Below are positions 1-11,308 of a stretch of DNA of 64,000 nucleotides, in pieces. The notes beneath the pieces were generated by a model. That model did no database searches and had not been told where the DNA came from. It saw only the letters and a list, made by a program, of their open reading frames with translations. Origin of the DNA: Sequoia sempervirens (lineage: Eukaryota > Streptophyta > Pinopsida > Cupressales > Cupressaceae); assembly GCA_007258455.2 (NCBI GenBank), contig VDFB02270651.1, forward strand, positions 699,294,217 to 699,358,216. Direction: 5' to 3'. Each line of letters starts with the position of its first letter. The stretch's first letter is position 1. A program made the position numbers and the translations under genes.

Positions 1-229
1 TTGAAGAGGTACTTTTTTTCCTTGATCCTAGACCCATGTTAGTAATAAATAGCTACTCCCCTTGAGGGGTATCCACCACTTCTCAAATATGGTCTATGAA
101 AATAGGTAATCTAGCAGGTGATATCTCTCCAAAATCAAAACCAAATTCTTTGAATTTTGGATATGTTGTAGATGGATATGTCTAGATTCTAATCCTAGCT
201 CCACAACCTCTATCATGAAAATATGATAA

Positions 230-1030
230 AATATGGAATTCTTCAATTTCTCTCACTCCAATATGCTTCAATAGAGTTTTCACAATATCAACATATAATT
301 ATCACAAAGAATGGATATAGGCTCATTGTATTCCACCTTGAGGTCTTTCAATGTCTACTTCATCCATAAGACTTGAGTACAACATGAAGCTGCAACAACA
401 TATTCTTCTTTTTTAGTAGAAAAGGTGATATAATCTTACTTCTTACTCATCCAAGAGACTATCTTGTTACCCAAAAAGAAAGCTCCTCCACATGTACTCT
501 TTCTATCATCCACACTTCTTGCCCAATATGCATTAGTGTATGCAGTGAAATTTATTTTTTTTCTTTTGGGATACCATAAGCCATAGTCAATAGTACTTTT
601 GATGTATCTAAAGATTCTCTTGACTGCATTGACATGTGATTCTATGGGTTCTTCTTGAAACCTAGCTACCATAAAAACCACTTGCATTATATCAGGCCTA
701 GATGTAGTTAAATATAGTAGACTCCTAATCATAGATCTGTATGTAGTGTGATTTGTAACCGGTGACTCATTAGATTTGCTCAATTTGTAGCCTATGATCA
801 TGGGTGTACTAACTAGTTTACAATCCTCCATGCAAAACTTCTTAAAATTTTTGTTTTGCATACTTGGTTTGAGATATAAATATACCATTATCATCTTGTG
901 TAATTTTCAAACCAAGAAAGAAACTTAGTTCTCTGATCATGGAAATTTCACACTCATCTTGCATGGTTGTAGCAAATATTTTTCACATTATATTTCTATT
1001 ACCCCCAAATATAATGTTATCTACATATAT
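230..1030 (-). pseudogene. C1 reverse transcriptase end and RNase H
   Basis: Reading down from 1030 the frame gives VDNIIFGG, the copia YVDD box with the second Asp changed to Asn, then MIRELSFFLGLKI and, at 894-436, the connection and RNase H start (RSLLYLTTSRPDIM, RIFRYIKSTIDYGLWYP, DRKSTCGGAFFLG). RNase H continues below 436 (STKKEEYVVAASC, EPISILCDN) through several stops until about base 230. These are the standard copia C-terminal landmarks. The frame is interrupted at 1030 by insertion of C2; the preceding residues are at 35997-36440. Confidence 0.85.
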
Positions 1031-2541
1031 TGTTAAACATGTGTGGAACAACTAAGAGGGGGGTGAATCAGTTGTCACAAAAATACAAACTTAAAACTAA
1101 ACACCTTTTAATTCCACAACCAAACTATTATTTTATTAAGTTATAGCATGAAACACAAATAACAGAAAGTAAATCAACATAATGAACACCTAATTTTTAT
1201 GTAGAAAACTGAATGAGAGAAAAAAAATGGTCATGGTTAAATCACAATATAAAAGATTATAAACAAAATGCGAAGGATCACTACCAAGGGATGACTACCC
1301 AAAAGAGGACTCATTGTCCAAGTAAAAAGGCTCACTGCCTACAAAAGGGACTCACTGTCCAACAAGGAGGCTCACTACCTACAAATACAAAAGAGAACAA
1401 AAGATCCACCATAGCAATTAATGCACATCCACATGATTGTAGAAACCTTCAGTTCATTGCCTTCAACATACTGAAAAACTGGTATCACTACTCACTCACA
1501 CACACACTTCTGCTCTTATGATTTGAGGCTCACTTTCATCAATTTGCATCATACTGTCATACATCTCTTCACAATTCAACTTGCTTTTATACCATCCTTA
1601 ACCTTAGAAACTTTCTCCAAGGTCGGCCACAAATACCTTATTTCATAAATTTAAATTAGGTTGGAAACTCTAAATTCCTGCAATGGAAAAGAATAAGAGT
1701 GGGCCAATAAAAACATTTTTCAAGATAAAAAATAATATCTCAAATCAATCACATGCATCCTTAATTAAATTTTATTCTTCGAATGAAGTGTAAACACCAG
1801 GTCAACCAAACCTAATGAAAACACAAAAGAACATTGATGTACATGCTTCCCAATAAGAAGATGACATGCAGACACCACAACATGCTTCCTTATGCATGAG
1901 ACTACATCTTAGAATCTTCCAGATATATCTACAACAAAACAACAAACTTCCATCACTGAACACCTTTCACCAATCCATCCGGACTGTGCAAACACACACT
2001 GAAATAATGAAACATGACTTCCGGATCATCAAACTTCAAACCTATTTGTTAGATCATAGAAAATACCTTCACAAGACATATCCCAGATCTGCAAGATCTG
2101 AAACAAACCATCAAATAATTATAGAGAAAAAATGTTTCTCCCACTCCATAGAAAACCAACTCTGCCAGAACAGTTCACATACCGGTGAATGTAAATTTCT
2201 CGTACCATCAAACCAGAAGCTAAAATTTAGGATATATCACAACTAAATCCTCATTAACAAACCTTTAGATCTGTACAAGCATAGGATCAACATAGGAGAA
2301 ATGTGGAGCACATACCAAAACACATTTTGAACGCTTTCATTACTTCTACTTCTTTTCTTTATTAATTTTCTCAAAAGCACTTGGAAACTCACCAAAACAA
2401 CACTTCTGCAACACTATAATGATAGCTCCATGTACTCAAAACATATCAACAATACATGTACAATCTACAACATACTAAACTGTGTTGACATCAATGACAA
2501 CATTAATGACAACACCACCAAACTAGCTCATACTTGCAACA
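1031..2541 (-). repeat. C2 3' LTR
   Basis: About 1.51 kb. On the plus strand it begins tgttaaacatgtg and ends catacttgcaaca, matching the interrupted 5' LTR (13620-14014 and 35059-35996). The 5' LTR lacks about 130 bp present here near 2330-2480. Around 1285-1382 there is a short irregular array of a roughly 20-bp unit built on ggctcactgcctacaa. The plus-strand open frames at 1213-1521 and 1866-2246 lie wholly in the LTR and show no protein motif. Confidence 0.9.
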
Positions 2542-2553
2542 ATCTCCCCCTTT
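2542..2553 (-). other. C2 polypurine tract
   Basis: Directly next to the 3' LTR, the minus strand reads AAAGGGGGAGAT immediately before TGTTGCAAG. This is the normal place and composition of the plus-strand DNA primer of an LTR element. Confidence 0.85.
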
Positions 2554-2882
2554 GTCATTGATGGAAACACATGATGTGAAAAACTATCAAAGACAAAAAA
2601 TATTGCACAATATCTTAGGAGAACACCTTCTCTTCTTTTGCAACTATTTTTCACATGAATTTCTCTCCCCCTTTGACATCAATGGAAAAGATCAACAATT
2701 CTGATTACTCCCCCTTAGGAGTATACTTATACTGCAACAATGAAAACCTTTTCTACTCCCCCTACAGAGTAGAACCATCTATCAGTCCAAATCAATGAAG
2801 AATCTGTGAATTCATTGGACTGATGCACCTTCATGTGCACCTAGTTAAGAGGGCCAATGACCCCCAACCTCTCCCTAAGATG
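2554..2882 (-). other. C2 3' untranslated region with hairpin
   Basis: Non-coding stretch between the RNase H stop and the polypurine tract. A second purine-rich run (GGGGGAG on the minus strand) lies near 2705. Bases 2781-2790 (atcagtccaa) pair perfectly with 2815-2824, and atgaa/ttcat extend the stem inward past a small bulge, giving a hairpin at 2781-2824. No reading frame is supported. Confidence 0.6.
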
Positions 2883-3723
2883 CTAAACATTATCCTTTGG
2901 AAGAGCCTTAGCAAATATATCTACAATTTGTTCCTTTGTTGTCACATACTCTAATATGACTTCATTTTCTAGCACTTTTTCTCTCATGAAATGATACTTG
3001 ATAGATATGTGTTTTGTTCTTGAATGCATAACTGGGTTCTTCAAAATGTTTATTGAACTTGTATTTTCATAGAAAATAGAAATAGGCTCATCACACATTA
3101 CTCCAATTCCCTTCAACATTTGCTTCATCCATAGGACCTATGTGTAGCGGGATGTTGTAGTAATATATTCTACCTTTGTCGTGGATAAAGAAATCGAGTC
3201 TTGCTTTTTAATCAACCATGAAACTAATCTTCCACCAAGAAAGAAAGCACCACCACTAGTACTCTTTAGGTCATCTATGCATCCATCCCAATCAACATCT
3301 GTATAAGCACTCAAGGTGAAATCATCACTGTTAGGATACCATAGTCCACAATCTAGTGTGCCTCTAACATATCTAAATATCCTCTTTATAGTTGTAAGAT
3401 GTGTTTCTCTAGGATCTATTTTGAATCTGGCAACTAAACACACTACATGCATAATATCTGATCTAGTAGCAGTAAGATACAATAGTCTTGGACAATCATA
3501 CATCTATATTTTCTCTAATCAGTCTTAGTAGATTCGTCATCCTTGTTTAGTTTACATCTGATTACCATAGGGGTACAAACCAGTTTGGAATCATCCATCC
3601 CAAACTTCAACAATTCTTTTACATACTTAGATTATGAAATGAATATATCTTTATCAGTTTGATTCACTTGTAGACCAAGGAAGAAATTCAGTTCACCAAT
3701 CATAGACATCTCAAATTCTTTCT
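2883..3723 (-). pseudogene. C2 reverse transcriptase end and RNase H
   Basis: From 3723 down the frame gives KEFEMSMIGELNFFLGLQV, then RNase H landmarks: LYLTATRSDIMHVVCLVARF, RIFRYVRGTLDCGLWYPNSD, LSAYTDVDWDGC and KSTSGGAFFLGGRLVSW, then TTSRYT. A stop separates this from 3128-2883, which carries the last part (ENTSSINILKNPVMHSRTKHI, VTTKEQIVDIFAKALPKD), the canonical copia terminus. The preceding YVDDIIFGG segment is at 10560-10640, on the other side of element D. Confidence 0.88.
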
Positions 3724-4605
3724 TGATGCAGAGTGTGTAGGGAAGGAAAGACTTTATGAAAAGCTTCTCTCAAATACTCTAAGTGGACATGCCAATTCCA
3801 CTATTCCTTCACCAAACCAACCCAACCATCCAATTTTTTCTCTCACATCCAGACATAGCCAAAGGACTTAGGGATGATTTGAACATTCTCACCATGACAA
3901 AACATTACCATACAACCAAACTCTGCACTTAGGAACCCTTATTCACCCATCGCTTCATTACAAGCCTATGCATCCTTATAGCCCTATCCAACTAGGACAT
4001 TAAAAATAAAAGTTTAATAAGGGCCAGAACTAGAAAAATAAACTTGGTTTTAGGCACCTAATAAGGACCCCTATAAGTCCTTAAAAGCACAAGATCAGTC
4101 ACTAAGAGAAAATACTTCAAATGATAGACTTTCAAGCCACAAGGAGGCCTAATTAGGCTTGTGTAATAAAGGAACTGACCTACCTAGGCACACCCCAATA
4201 CCCCTAAAGCCTTCAAAAGGTTCCTCAGTGTTCCCCAAGACCTCTTTCACACTTTTCATTCATTCACATTACTTAGGTACTAAAAAAAACATAAGAAGTG
4301 CATTCAAATATTCACTTTTTGGCCTGCCACATAGAGATACCAAGGCTTAGGACATCAAAGAATTCACACCAAACTCCATCTTTCCTCTTGAAACCATTTG
4401 CAACATGAAAAAAACTCCCAACCCTACCATTCCACCAAGAATTAGACTTTTCCCACAATGGAATGGAGAGTTACAACCATTTTAGAGACCAAACCTTGGT
4501 TTGCTAGGGTTTCTAACCCACTTCTGGTCAAATAGATATATCTTTCTTAATTCTGAATGAAATTACTCCAAACCACTACCAAAAGAAAGGTGACTCCTCC
4601 CTCTA
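3724..4605 (-). repeat. D 3' LTR, apparently shortened
   Basis: Matches 9227-10115 of the other LTR from tgatgcagagtgtg up to actcctccctcta. The other copy continues about 435 bp further to a CA end at 10555. This copy instead runs straight into the 3' coding end of the element, so the first part of the LTR (in element orientation) and the polypurine tract seem deleted here. Confidence 0.8.
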
Positions 4606-4645
4606 CCTAAAGCCTTCAATAGGTTCCTTAGCATTCCCCAAGACA

Positions 4646-5140
4646 TCTTTGATCTATTTATCACTCATCCAAGTGGTATCCTCTAGTGGTAGACCATGCC
4701 ATTTAACTAGGAATTCATTGTACACCCTATTTCTTGACCTCTTTACCTCCTTGGTGTCTGGGATTGCTTCAAGCTTCAAGGGTTCAGAAGGTGGTAAGTC
4801 CTACACCCAATCTTCATCAGATTTTGTACCTATACCTACATACAAATATTCCTTAAAGGGGTACAAGTCAACAACATTAAATATAGGGGAGATATCCACT
4901 CCAGGAGGGAGTGCTATCTCACAGGCATTTTTCCCAAATTTGTGGATTATCCTATAAAGGGCCTATCTTCTTCATTTGGAGCTTAGTATATCTTCCCTTA
5001 GGTAACCTCTCCTTCAAATGTGCAAGCACTAGATCTCCCACCTTGTATTGGACATTTCTCCTCTTCAAATCTGCTCTCTCCTTGTATTTCTCCAAATTTT
5101 CCTTGAGATTCTCCCTCACTTGTTCATGGATGTCCTTCAT
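4646..5140 (-). pseudogene. D integrase C-terminus and chromodomain
   Basis: Bases 5140-4952 encode the integrase tail (VQYKVGDLVLAHLKERLPKG, then KLQMKKIGPL). Below it the frame continues through stops to VYNEFLVKWHGLPLEDTTW near 4720-4670, a chromodomain core (YxVKWxGxPxxExTWE pattern). Integrase-linked chromodomains in chromoviruses are thought to direct integration to marked chromatin. Several stops and frame changes make it non-functional. Confidence 0.8.
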
Positions 5141-5953
5141 TACTATGGAAAACTCTTATCCTTCTGCACTCTTCCTATCAATTCCTTTCAAGTCTCTCAA
5201 TTCAAATATACCCCTTGGGCTCATTCAATACACCACCTCAAAGGTACTTTTTCCTATGCTTCTATTTATGGAGTCATTATATGCATATTCTGCTTGGGGA
5301 GCACTAGATCCCATTGTACACCATTTTTCTTTGTCAAACACCTTAGTAAATTACCAAGTGACCTATTTACCACCTATTTTTTCCCATCTATTTGAGGATA
5401 GTAGGAAGAACTATATGACAAATTTGTTCCTAACTTTTTCCACAAGGTCCTCCAAAAGTGACCTATGAACTTGGCATCCCTATCTAATACAATGTTCAAT
5501 GGAAGACCATGGATTCTCACAATTTCTTTGAAAAAAAGTCCTACAATGTTAAAGGCATCACTAGTGCATTTACAAGGAATAAAGTGTCATTTTACTAGAA
5601 CTATCTACCACTACAAAAACACTATCAAGCCCTCTTTGTGTCTTGGGTAGTCCTAAGACAAATTCCATGCTTATGCTTTCCCAAGGTCTATTGGGTATAG
5701 GTAGAGGTTGGTAGAGACCTGTATTTGAAGTGGTTCCCTTTGCTCTTTGACATATGGTGCAATTCTCCACAAACTTCCTCACATCCACCTGATATCTAGG
5801 CCAAAAATAAAACCTTATAACTTGCTCCAAGGTTTTATCAAGTCCAAAGTGCTCTCCAAGACTCCCACTATGCTTCTCCTTTATCAAGTTATCCCTCATA
5901 GAACATTTGGGTATGCACAATTGGGCACCTTTGAACAATAAACCATCTTGCAA
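5141..5953 (-). pseudogene. D integrase zinc-binding and catalytic core
   Basis: 5953-5570 shows the HHCC zinc domain (H...H in EKHSGSLGEHFG, then CTICQ), the linker GLYQPLPIPNRPWESISMEF and VVVDSSSKM. In the family this reads MDF with the first catalytic Asp; here it is Glu. Further down the core continues in fragments (LNIVLDRDAKF, SSSYYPQIDGK) with stops near 5100-5300. Orientation and position match element D. Confidence 0.82.
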
Positions 5954-6199
5954 AACACAATCAACATATTCATTGTGAAAAGAATTTTAAAATTGAGAAC
6001 AAGTATCAAAAGCATCCTTGAAATCCTCATCTTCCTTGTACATACCTTTGAGGTATTCTATACCCACAAATTTCAATTGTACTTCTTGGACCATCATGAC
6101 CCTTCTACTAAGGGCATCAACAATTTTTTTTGCTTTTCATTTCTTGTGTTTGATGGAGAAGGTGTATGCTTGTAGGTATTCAACCCACTTCATGTGCCT

Positions 6200-6661
6200 T
6201 TAGTTCAGCTTGTCTTGTCCATTCAAGAAACTAAGTGCATGGTTATCAATAAACACAATAAAATCCTTTGGCAATAAGTAATTTCTTTGTTTCTCTAGGG
6301 CTTGAACCATGGCATAAAGTTCTAGATCATATGAAGAGTATTTTCTCTTTCCCTCATTTAGTTTTTCACTAAAGAATGCAACCAATCTCCCTTCTTGGCT
6401 TAGGACAACACCTATAGCTTGACCACTTGCATCACATTCAATTGTAAATACATTTTTAAAATTAGGTAATGTAAGGACATGTTTCTTAGATACCTTTGTT
6501 TTCAAAGATTCAAACCCTTCATTTGCTTCTTTGGTCCATAGGAACTTACTTCTCTTGTCTCCCTTGATTGTGTCTAGGATGGGTGCACATATGTGGCTAA
6601 ATTTCCTTATGATTTTTTTGTAGAAGCTTGCAAGACCATGAAAACTCCTCACATCACCCAC
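6200..6661 (-). pseudogene. D RNase H
   Basis: Contains the gypsy RT-RNase H connection (FHGLASFYKKIIRKFSHI, then WTKEANEGFESLK) and RNase H motifs FTIECDASGQAIGVVLSQEG, YSSYDLELYAMVQALE and FIVFIDNHALSFL. Asp, Glu and Asp of the active site are visible; the C-terminal part with the last Asp is beyond the stop at 6200. Same strand and frame class as the downstream integrase. Confidence 0.85.
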
Positions 6662-6676
6662 TGACTTAGGTGGTGG

Positions 6677-7664
6677 CTAATGGAGAATGGCCTCAACCTT
6701 TGATGGATCCATCTTCAAACTTCCCTTTGATATGACAAACCCAAGGTACACCAACTCTTCCTTCATAAACTCACACTTTTGCAAGTTGATCAGAAACTTC
6801 TCTTCATGAAACCTTCTTAAAACCTGGCCAAGATGCCCCAAATGCTCCTCTTTGGACCTGCTAAACACAAGAATGTCATTCAGATAAACCACAATAAATT
6901 TTCCAATAAAGGGTTTTCAATACCTCATTCATTAATCTTAGGAAGGTACTAGGGTCATTGGATAGACCAAAACACATCACCATCCACTCATAAAGAGATT
7001 CATTAGTCTTAAATGTTGTCTTCCACTCATCCCTCTCTCTAATTTTTATTTGATGATACCCACTCTTCAAATTAATCTTTGAAAAATAGCAGTCCCCTCC
7101 TAGGTCGTCCATGAGATCCTCCATCCTTGGCATAGGAAAACTATGTCTAATGTTTATCCTATTTATGGCTCTTGAATCAATACACAACCTCCATCTTCCA
7201 TCCTTTCTAGGATCCAACATGGTAGGGACTGCACAAGGGCTTAGACTCTTTCTAACTAGGCCTTTATCCAATAGCTCTTGAACTTGTTTTTCTATTTCTT
7301 CATTTTGATCAGAGGTCATCTTATAGGCAACCTTACTAGGCAATGTAGCACCTGTGATCAAGTCTATATGGTGACTAATATCTCTGATTGGAGGCAGAGA
7401 ACTAGGAAATTCATCCACCACAATATCCTTGTACTTCTCCAACAAGGCTTGGAGTTCATTAGGAATAGTTTCTCCTTTCTTTGTGGACAAAACTAATCTA
7501 CACTTTTTCTTAACAATCAAGGAAAACCCTAGACCTCCCTCTTCCTTTAAGGTCTTCAAAAACTCTTTCTCTCCTACCACAATGACACTAGACCCAAGTT
7601 GTTTGTCCATGCCCTCATCTGGCAAAGGGTTCAAGGTGAAATATTCCCCATCTTTGTTTATCAT
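6677..7664 (-). pseudogene. D reverse transcriptase
   Basis: 7664-6876 carries the fingers and palm: LVRKSLSPCAVPTMLDPRKD, WRLCIDSRAINRINIRHSFP, GGDCYFSKINLKSGYHQIKI and MCFGLSNDPSTFLRLMNEVL. A frame change leads to 6892-6677 with VYLNDILVFSRSKEEHL and LINLQKCEFMKEELVYLGF. The catalytic box is YLND where the family has YLDD, so one catalytic Asp is lost, and SKIDL has become SKINL. The enzyme cannot be active. Confidence 0.88.
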
Positions 7665-7676
7665 GTAAATTTTTTT

Positions 7677-8096
7677 CTAGCCATCATGATATGCTCTCTT
7701 ATCATATTTCCAAGGACAGCCTAGAAGTATGTGGCAAGCATCCATGGGAATAACATCACAAAGGATTGTGTCCTTATAGTCTCCAATATGAAACTCTACC
7801 CAAGATTGCTTATTGATAAGCACTTGTTGACCTTTGTTCAACCATGACACCCTATATGGTGTGGGATGAGGAGTTTTTTTCAGATTTAGTTTCTCAACCA
7901 TTTCTAGGGACACTAAGTTATCTGTGGAGCCTAAATATACAATCACCTTGCATACCTTTCCATGGGAATTGCATGAAGTTCTAAATAAATACTTCCTTTG
8001 GGGTGGCTCCTTAATGCTTGGAACCTTAAGAACTATCCTTCTCATCATCAAAATTTCTCCAAACTCAGGATCAATAGGTTTGGAAGGTGAGTTCAT
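7677..8096 (-). pseudogene. D aspartic protease
   Basis: The fold is recognisable from CKVIVYLGSTDNLVSLEMVE followed by KLNLKKTPHPTPYRVSWLNK and DVIPMDACHILLGCPWKYD. The D-S/T-G active site expected before STDNLVS reads YLG, so the catalytic Asp is gone. Lies between the gag zinc-knuckle remnant and reverse transcriptase, as in other gypsy elements. Confidence 0.8.
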
Positions 8097-8099
8097 ACT

Positions 8100-9063
8100 T
8101 AGAGCATCTTCTTCTTATACCAATTGATTCCTCCTATCCCCTCCTTGAGAACTTGAGGCTTGTTTCTTTGGACATTTGAAAGTTGGGTTTCCAAACTAAT
8201 TATAGTTAAAGAACCTACTAGAGAAGGCATTGGAACCTCTCCCTGATCCATTGATCTTCCTCTTCCATTAGGCCTCCTGCCCTTAAATCCATCTCTTGAT
8301 TCCTGACTTGGTTATTGGCTTCCACTGGTTTCCCCTTGTGATTTTTGTCACTAATTTCTTTGACCAAAACTACCTCTTCCTCTAGAATTTCTTCATTTTC
8401 CCCTTCCTTATTGCTCTTGCTTCCTCCTCAACTTATCTTTAGCCCTACATGACACTTGGAAATACTCTTCCACTGTCTTAGGAGTTACTAGGTTGATTTC
8501 ATCTTGAATTGCAAACCTTAGGCCATGTACCTGGTCACTTTCTCCTTCTCATTCTCCACATGACCACACCTCATACTAATTTTGTGGAATTCCTTAGTAT
8601 AGGAAGCCACATCCATGTCATTTTTCTTTAGGTTTTGTAGTTTCCTAAACACTTGCACTTCATAATCTGAAGGAAAGAATTGTTCCTTCAATTTTCTCAA
8701 CATCCTATCCCATGAGTTAATCATGGACTTGACTATTTTCACCCTTTCTCCTTGAATGTAGTTCCACCACGTTAAGGTAGACGCTTCCAATCTGGTCTTG
8801 GAAAACTTATCCTTCTTATTTTTTTCCATTTCCTTATACTCAAAGTAGTTATTCAGAGCATCCACCCATTCTGTCACTTCTTCAGCATTCATCTTTCCCC
8901 CATATGTTGGTATATTCATCTTCACTTCAGAGGTCTCTCCTCTTATATATTGCAAAGCACCAAGGAATATCCTTTCCTTAGGAGTCATTCCCTTTCCTTG
9001 TGGAGGGTATCCATCTTCACTCTCTACCTCTTCCTCTGAGATACTCTCTTCATTAGTAGCCAC
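8100..9063 (-). pseudogene. D gag with zinc-knuckle remnant
   Basis: 9063-8518 is a retrotransposon gag capsid: an acidic start, then MNIPTYGGKMNAEEVTEWVD, LEASTLTWWNYIQGE, LKEQFFPSDYEVQVFRKLQN and DVASYTKEFHKISMRCG, all typical of chromovirus gag. The C-terminal zinc knuckle survives as NPTFKCPKK near 8180, with its first Cys apparently replaced by Phe. The start at 9063 lies about 150 bp inside the primer site, a normal leader length. Confidence 0.85.
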
Positions 9064-9210
9064 CCTCCTTCTATCTTTGGCTTATAATGCTTCTACCTTC
9101 TCTCTCAAGGCTTTCAATTCCTTTGCAACCATAGACCCACTTTTTGGAGGCATTGTTTCTTCACCTTTCAACAACTCACAATATCTTTATAGTCTTCATA
9201 ATTAGAACTT

Positions 9211-9223
9211 GTCTCTGATACCA
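9211..9223 (-). other. D primer binding site (initiator Met tRNA)
   Basis: Minus strand TGGTATCAGAGAC, three bases from the 5' LTR end; 12 of 13 positions fit the usual plant initiator-Met primer site TGGTATCAGAGCC. Confidence 0.85.
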
Positions 9224-9226
9224 CTT

Positions 9227-10555
9227 TGATGCAGAGTGTGTAGGGAAGGAAAGACTCTATGAAAATCTTCTCTCAAATACTCTAAGTGGACACACCAATT
9301 CCACTATTCCTTCACCAAAACAACCCAACCATCCAATTTGTGCTCCCACATATAGATGTAGACCAAGGACTTGGGGATGATTTGAACACTCTCACCATGA
9401 AAAAACATGATCATACAACCAAAATTTGCACTTAGGAACCCTCATTCACCCATCACTTCATTACAAGCCTATGCATCATTGTAGCCCTGTCCAACTGGGA
9501 CAGTTAAAATAAAAGTTTACTAAGGGCCAACACCAAAAAATAAAATTGTTTTTAGGCATCTAATATGAACCCCTACAAGTCCTAAAATGAACAAGATGAG
9601 ACACTAAGAGAAGATACTTCAAATAATAGACTTTCAAGCCACAAGGAGGCCTAATAAGGCCTATGTAATGAAGGAACCAACCTACCTAGGCACACCCCAA
9701 CAACCCTAAAGCCTTAAATAGGTTCCTCAACATTCCCCAATATGTCTTTTAGACTTTTCGTCCATTCACATTACTCAAGTACTCAAAAAAACACAAGTAG
9801 TGCATTCAAATATTCACTTTCTAGCCTGCCACATAGAGATGTCAGGCCTTAGGACATCAAAGAATTCACACCAAATTCCATCTTTCCTCCTAAAACCATT
9901 TGTAACATGAAGAAAAATCCTAGCCATACCATTCTATCAACAATTAGACTTTTCCCATGATGGAATAGATAGTTACAACCATTTTAGAGACCAAACCCTA
10001 GTTTGTTAGGGCTTCTAACCCACTTCCAGTCAAATGGATATATCTTTCTTAATTCTTGATGAAATTACCCAAAACCACTGCCAAAAGAAAGGTTACTCCT
10101 CCCTCTATTAGGCCATGTATGTGTGGAGCCCATACAATGATGTCATAGGTTGTACAAAGCAAAATAGCAAAGAAAAATGTAGGAAAAATTAGAAAATAGA
10201 GCTTGTTTGCATTCAAATCTTCAAAAATCCCTTCAAAAGACTTGCCTCAACCACATGGAGGATTTTTAAACATGAAAACACCTCTTCCAATGGTCCTCAA
10301 CTAATTTTTGAATGATGAGACCATTGGTTGTGTGTTTTACAACTTTAGTTTGAAATTACATAAAATCATTGCTTGGATACACCAAGTTTACATTGAAACC
10401 TTGACTTGACACCTAACAACACCTAGCACAACCTATTACAAAAATATTGAAATGGTACATTGGACCTTATTACATTAGGAACAATGTGAAAACACAAAAC
10501 CAACATGAAAAAAGCCTCATGGAGGCATGAGAACCCCAAGGGTGCCCCTACACCA
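9227..10555 (-). repeat. D 5' LTR
   Basis: Starts tgatgcagag on the plus strand and is taken to end at cctacacca (10555) because C2 reverse transcriptase resumes at 10556. Only 9227-10115 is matched by the other LTR; 10116-10555 is unmatched in the window. That outer part has a small open frame (10423-10623) that is the C2 coding region read in the wrong frame plus LTR, not a gene. Confidence 0.75.
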
Positions 10556-11160
10556 TTTTTGCATCTCTTCAGCGAAATTTTTACACATGCCTTCATTTCC
10601 ACCAAAAATGATATCATCAACATAAAAAAACTACAATCAACATCTTATTTCCTTGCACTTTGAAGTAGAGGTTATTGTTAGCATATTTTTTGTTGAATCC
10701 TTGCTTTGTCAAATATTTTTCCATTCTTGCATGCTAAGCTCTAGGAGCTTGATTCAATCCATACAATGATTTCTTCAATTTACAAACAATGTCCAATTTT
10801 TCAAAAAACTAAATCCCTTTAGGTTGATCCATGTACACTTCTTCCTCCAACTCACCATTCAGAAAAGTTGACTTAACATCCATTTGATATACCTTGAAGT
10901 CCTTTTGGGTAGAAAATGCCAAAAATATTCTGATAGCTTCCATTTTGGCCACAAGGGAAAATGTTTCTTCAAAATCTATACCTTCAACTTGTGAACATCC
11001 TTTGCATACGATTCTTGCTTTATTCCTTACATCTAATCCATTTTCATTCAGCTTGTCCTGGAACACCCATTTTGATCCAATCACATTTTTTTTCACAGAC
11101 CTAGGGACTATTTCCCATGTCTGATTCTTTTCTATCTACTACAATTCTTCTTTCATAGCT
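10556..11160 (-). pseudogene. C2 reverse transcriptase, N-terminal and palm part
   Basis: 11096-10809 contains [54 protein letters not shown] and [20 protein letters not shown], the classic copia start of reverse transcriptase. It continues through stops (KKSLYGLNQAPRA near 10740) to YVDDIIFGGNEGM near 10640-10600 with both catalytic Asp residues, and stops at the D insertion after EEMQK. The remainder lies at 3723-2883. Confidence 0.88.
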
Positions 11161-11308
11161 CTCATCTAAATTTCATCTTCACATGCTTCTTTTACAGATT
11201 TAGGTTCTATTTTATAAAGTAAACACAATTTACCTTAGTTGCAACTCTACTTCTTATCTTCACACCTTCACTCTTATCTCCAATTATCTGATCTTCTAGA
11301 TGATTCTT

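Larger units (their letters stand above)
3724..10555 (-). mobile_element. D: chromodomain Ty3/gypsy element inserted in C2 reverse transcriptase
   Basis: Minus-strand gypsy element with LTR copies at 3724-4605 and 9227-10555. Both start tgatgcagagtgtgtagggaag-like on the plus strand. The flanks are tttct (3719-3723) and ttttt (10556-10560), a plausible damaged target duplication, and C2 reads across it (EEMQK on one side, KEFEMSMIGEL on the other). Order is gag, protease, reverse transcriptase, RNase H, integrase, chromodomain, which marks the chromovirus branch. Catalytic residues are altered in protease, reverse transcriptase and integrase, so the element is dead. Confidence 0.88.

Noticed and set aside
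4649..5650. Plus-strand open frames opposite the D integrase
   Set aside because: Antisense shadows of the minus-strand integrase and chromodomain coding region.
10423..10623. Small minus-strand frame beginning MLMISFLVEMK
   Set aside because: Its first part is the C2 YVDDIIFGGNE segment read in the wrong frame and the rest is D LTR.
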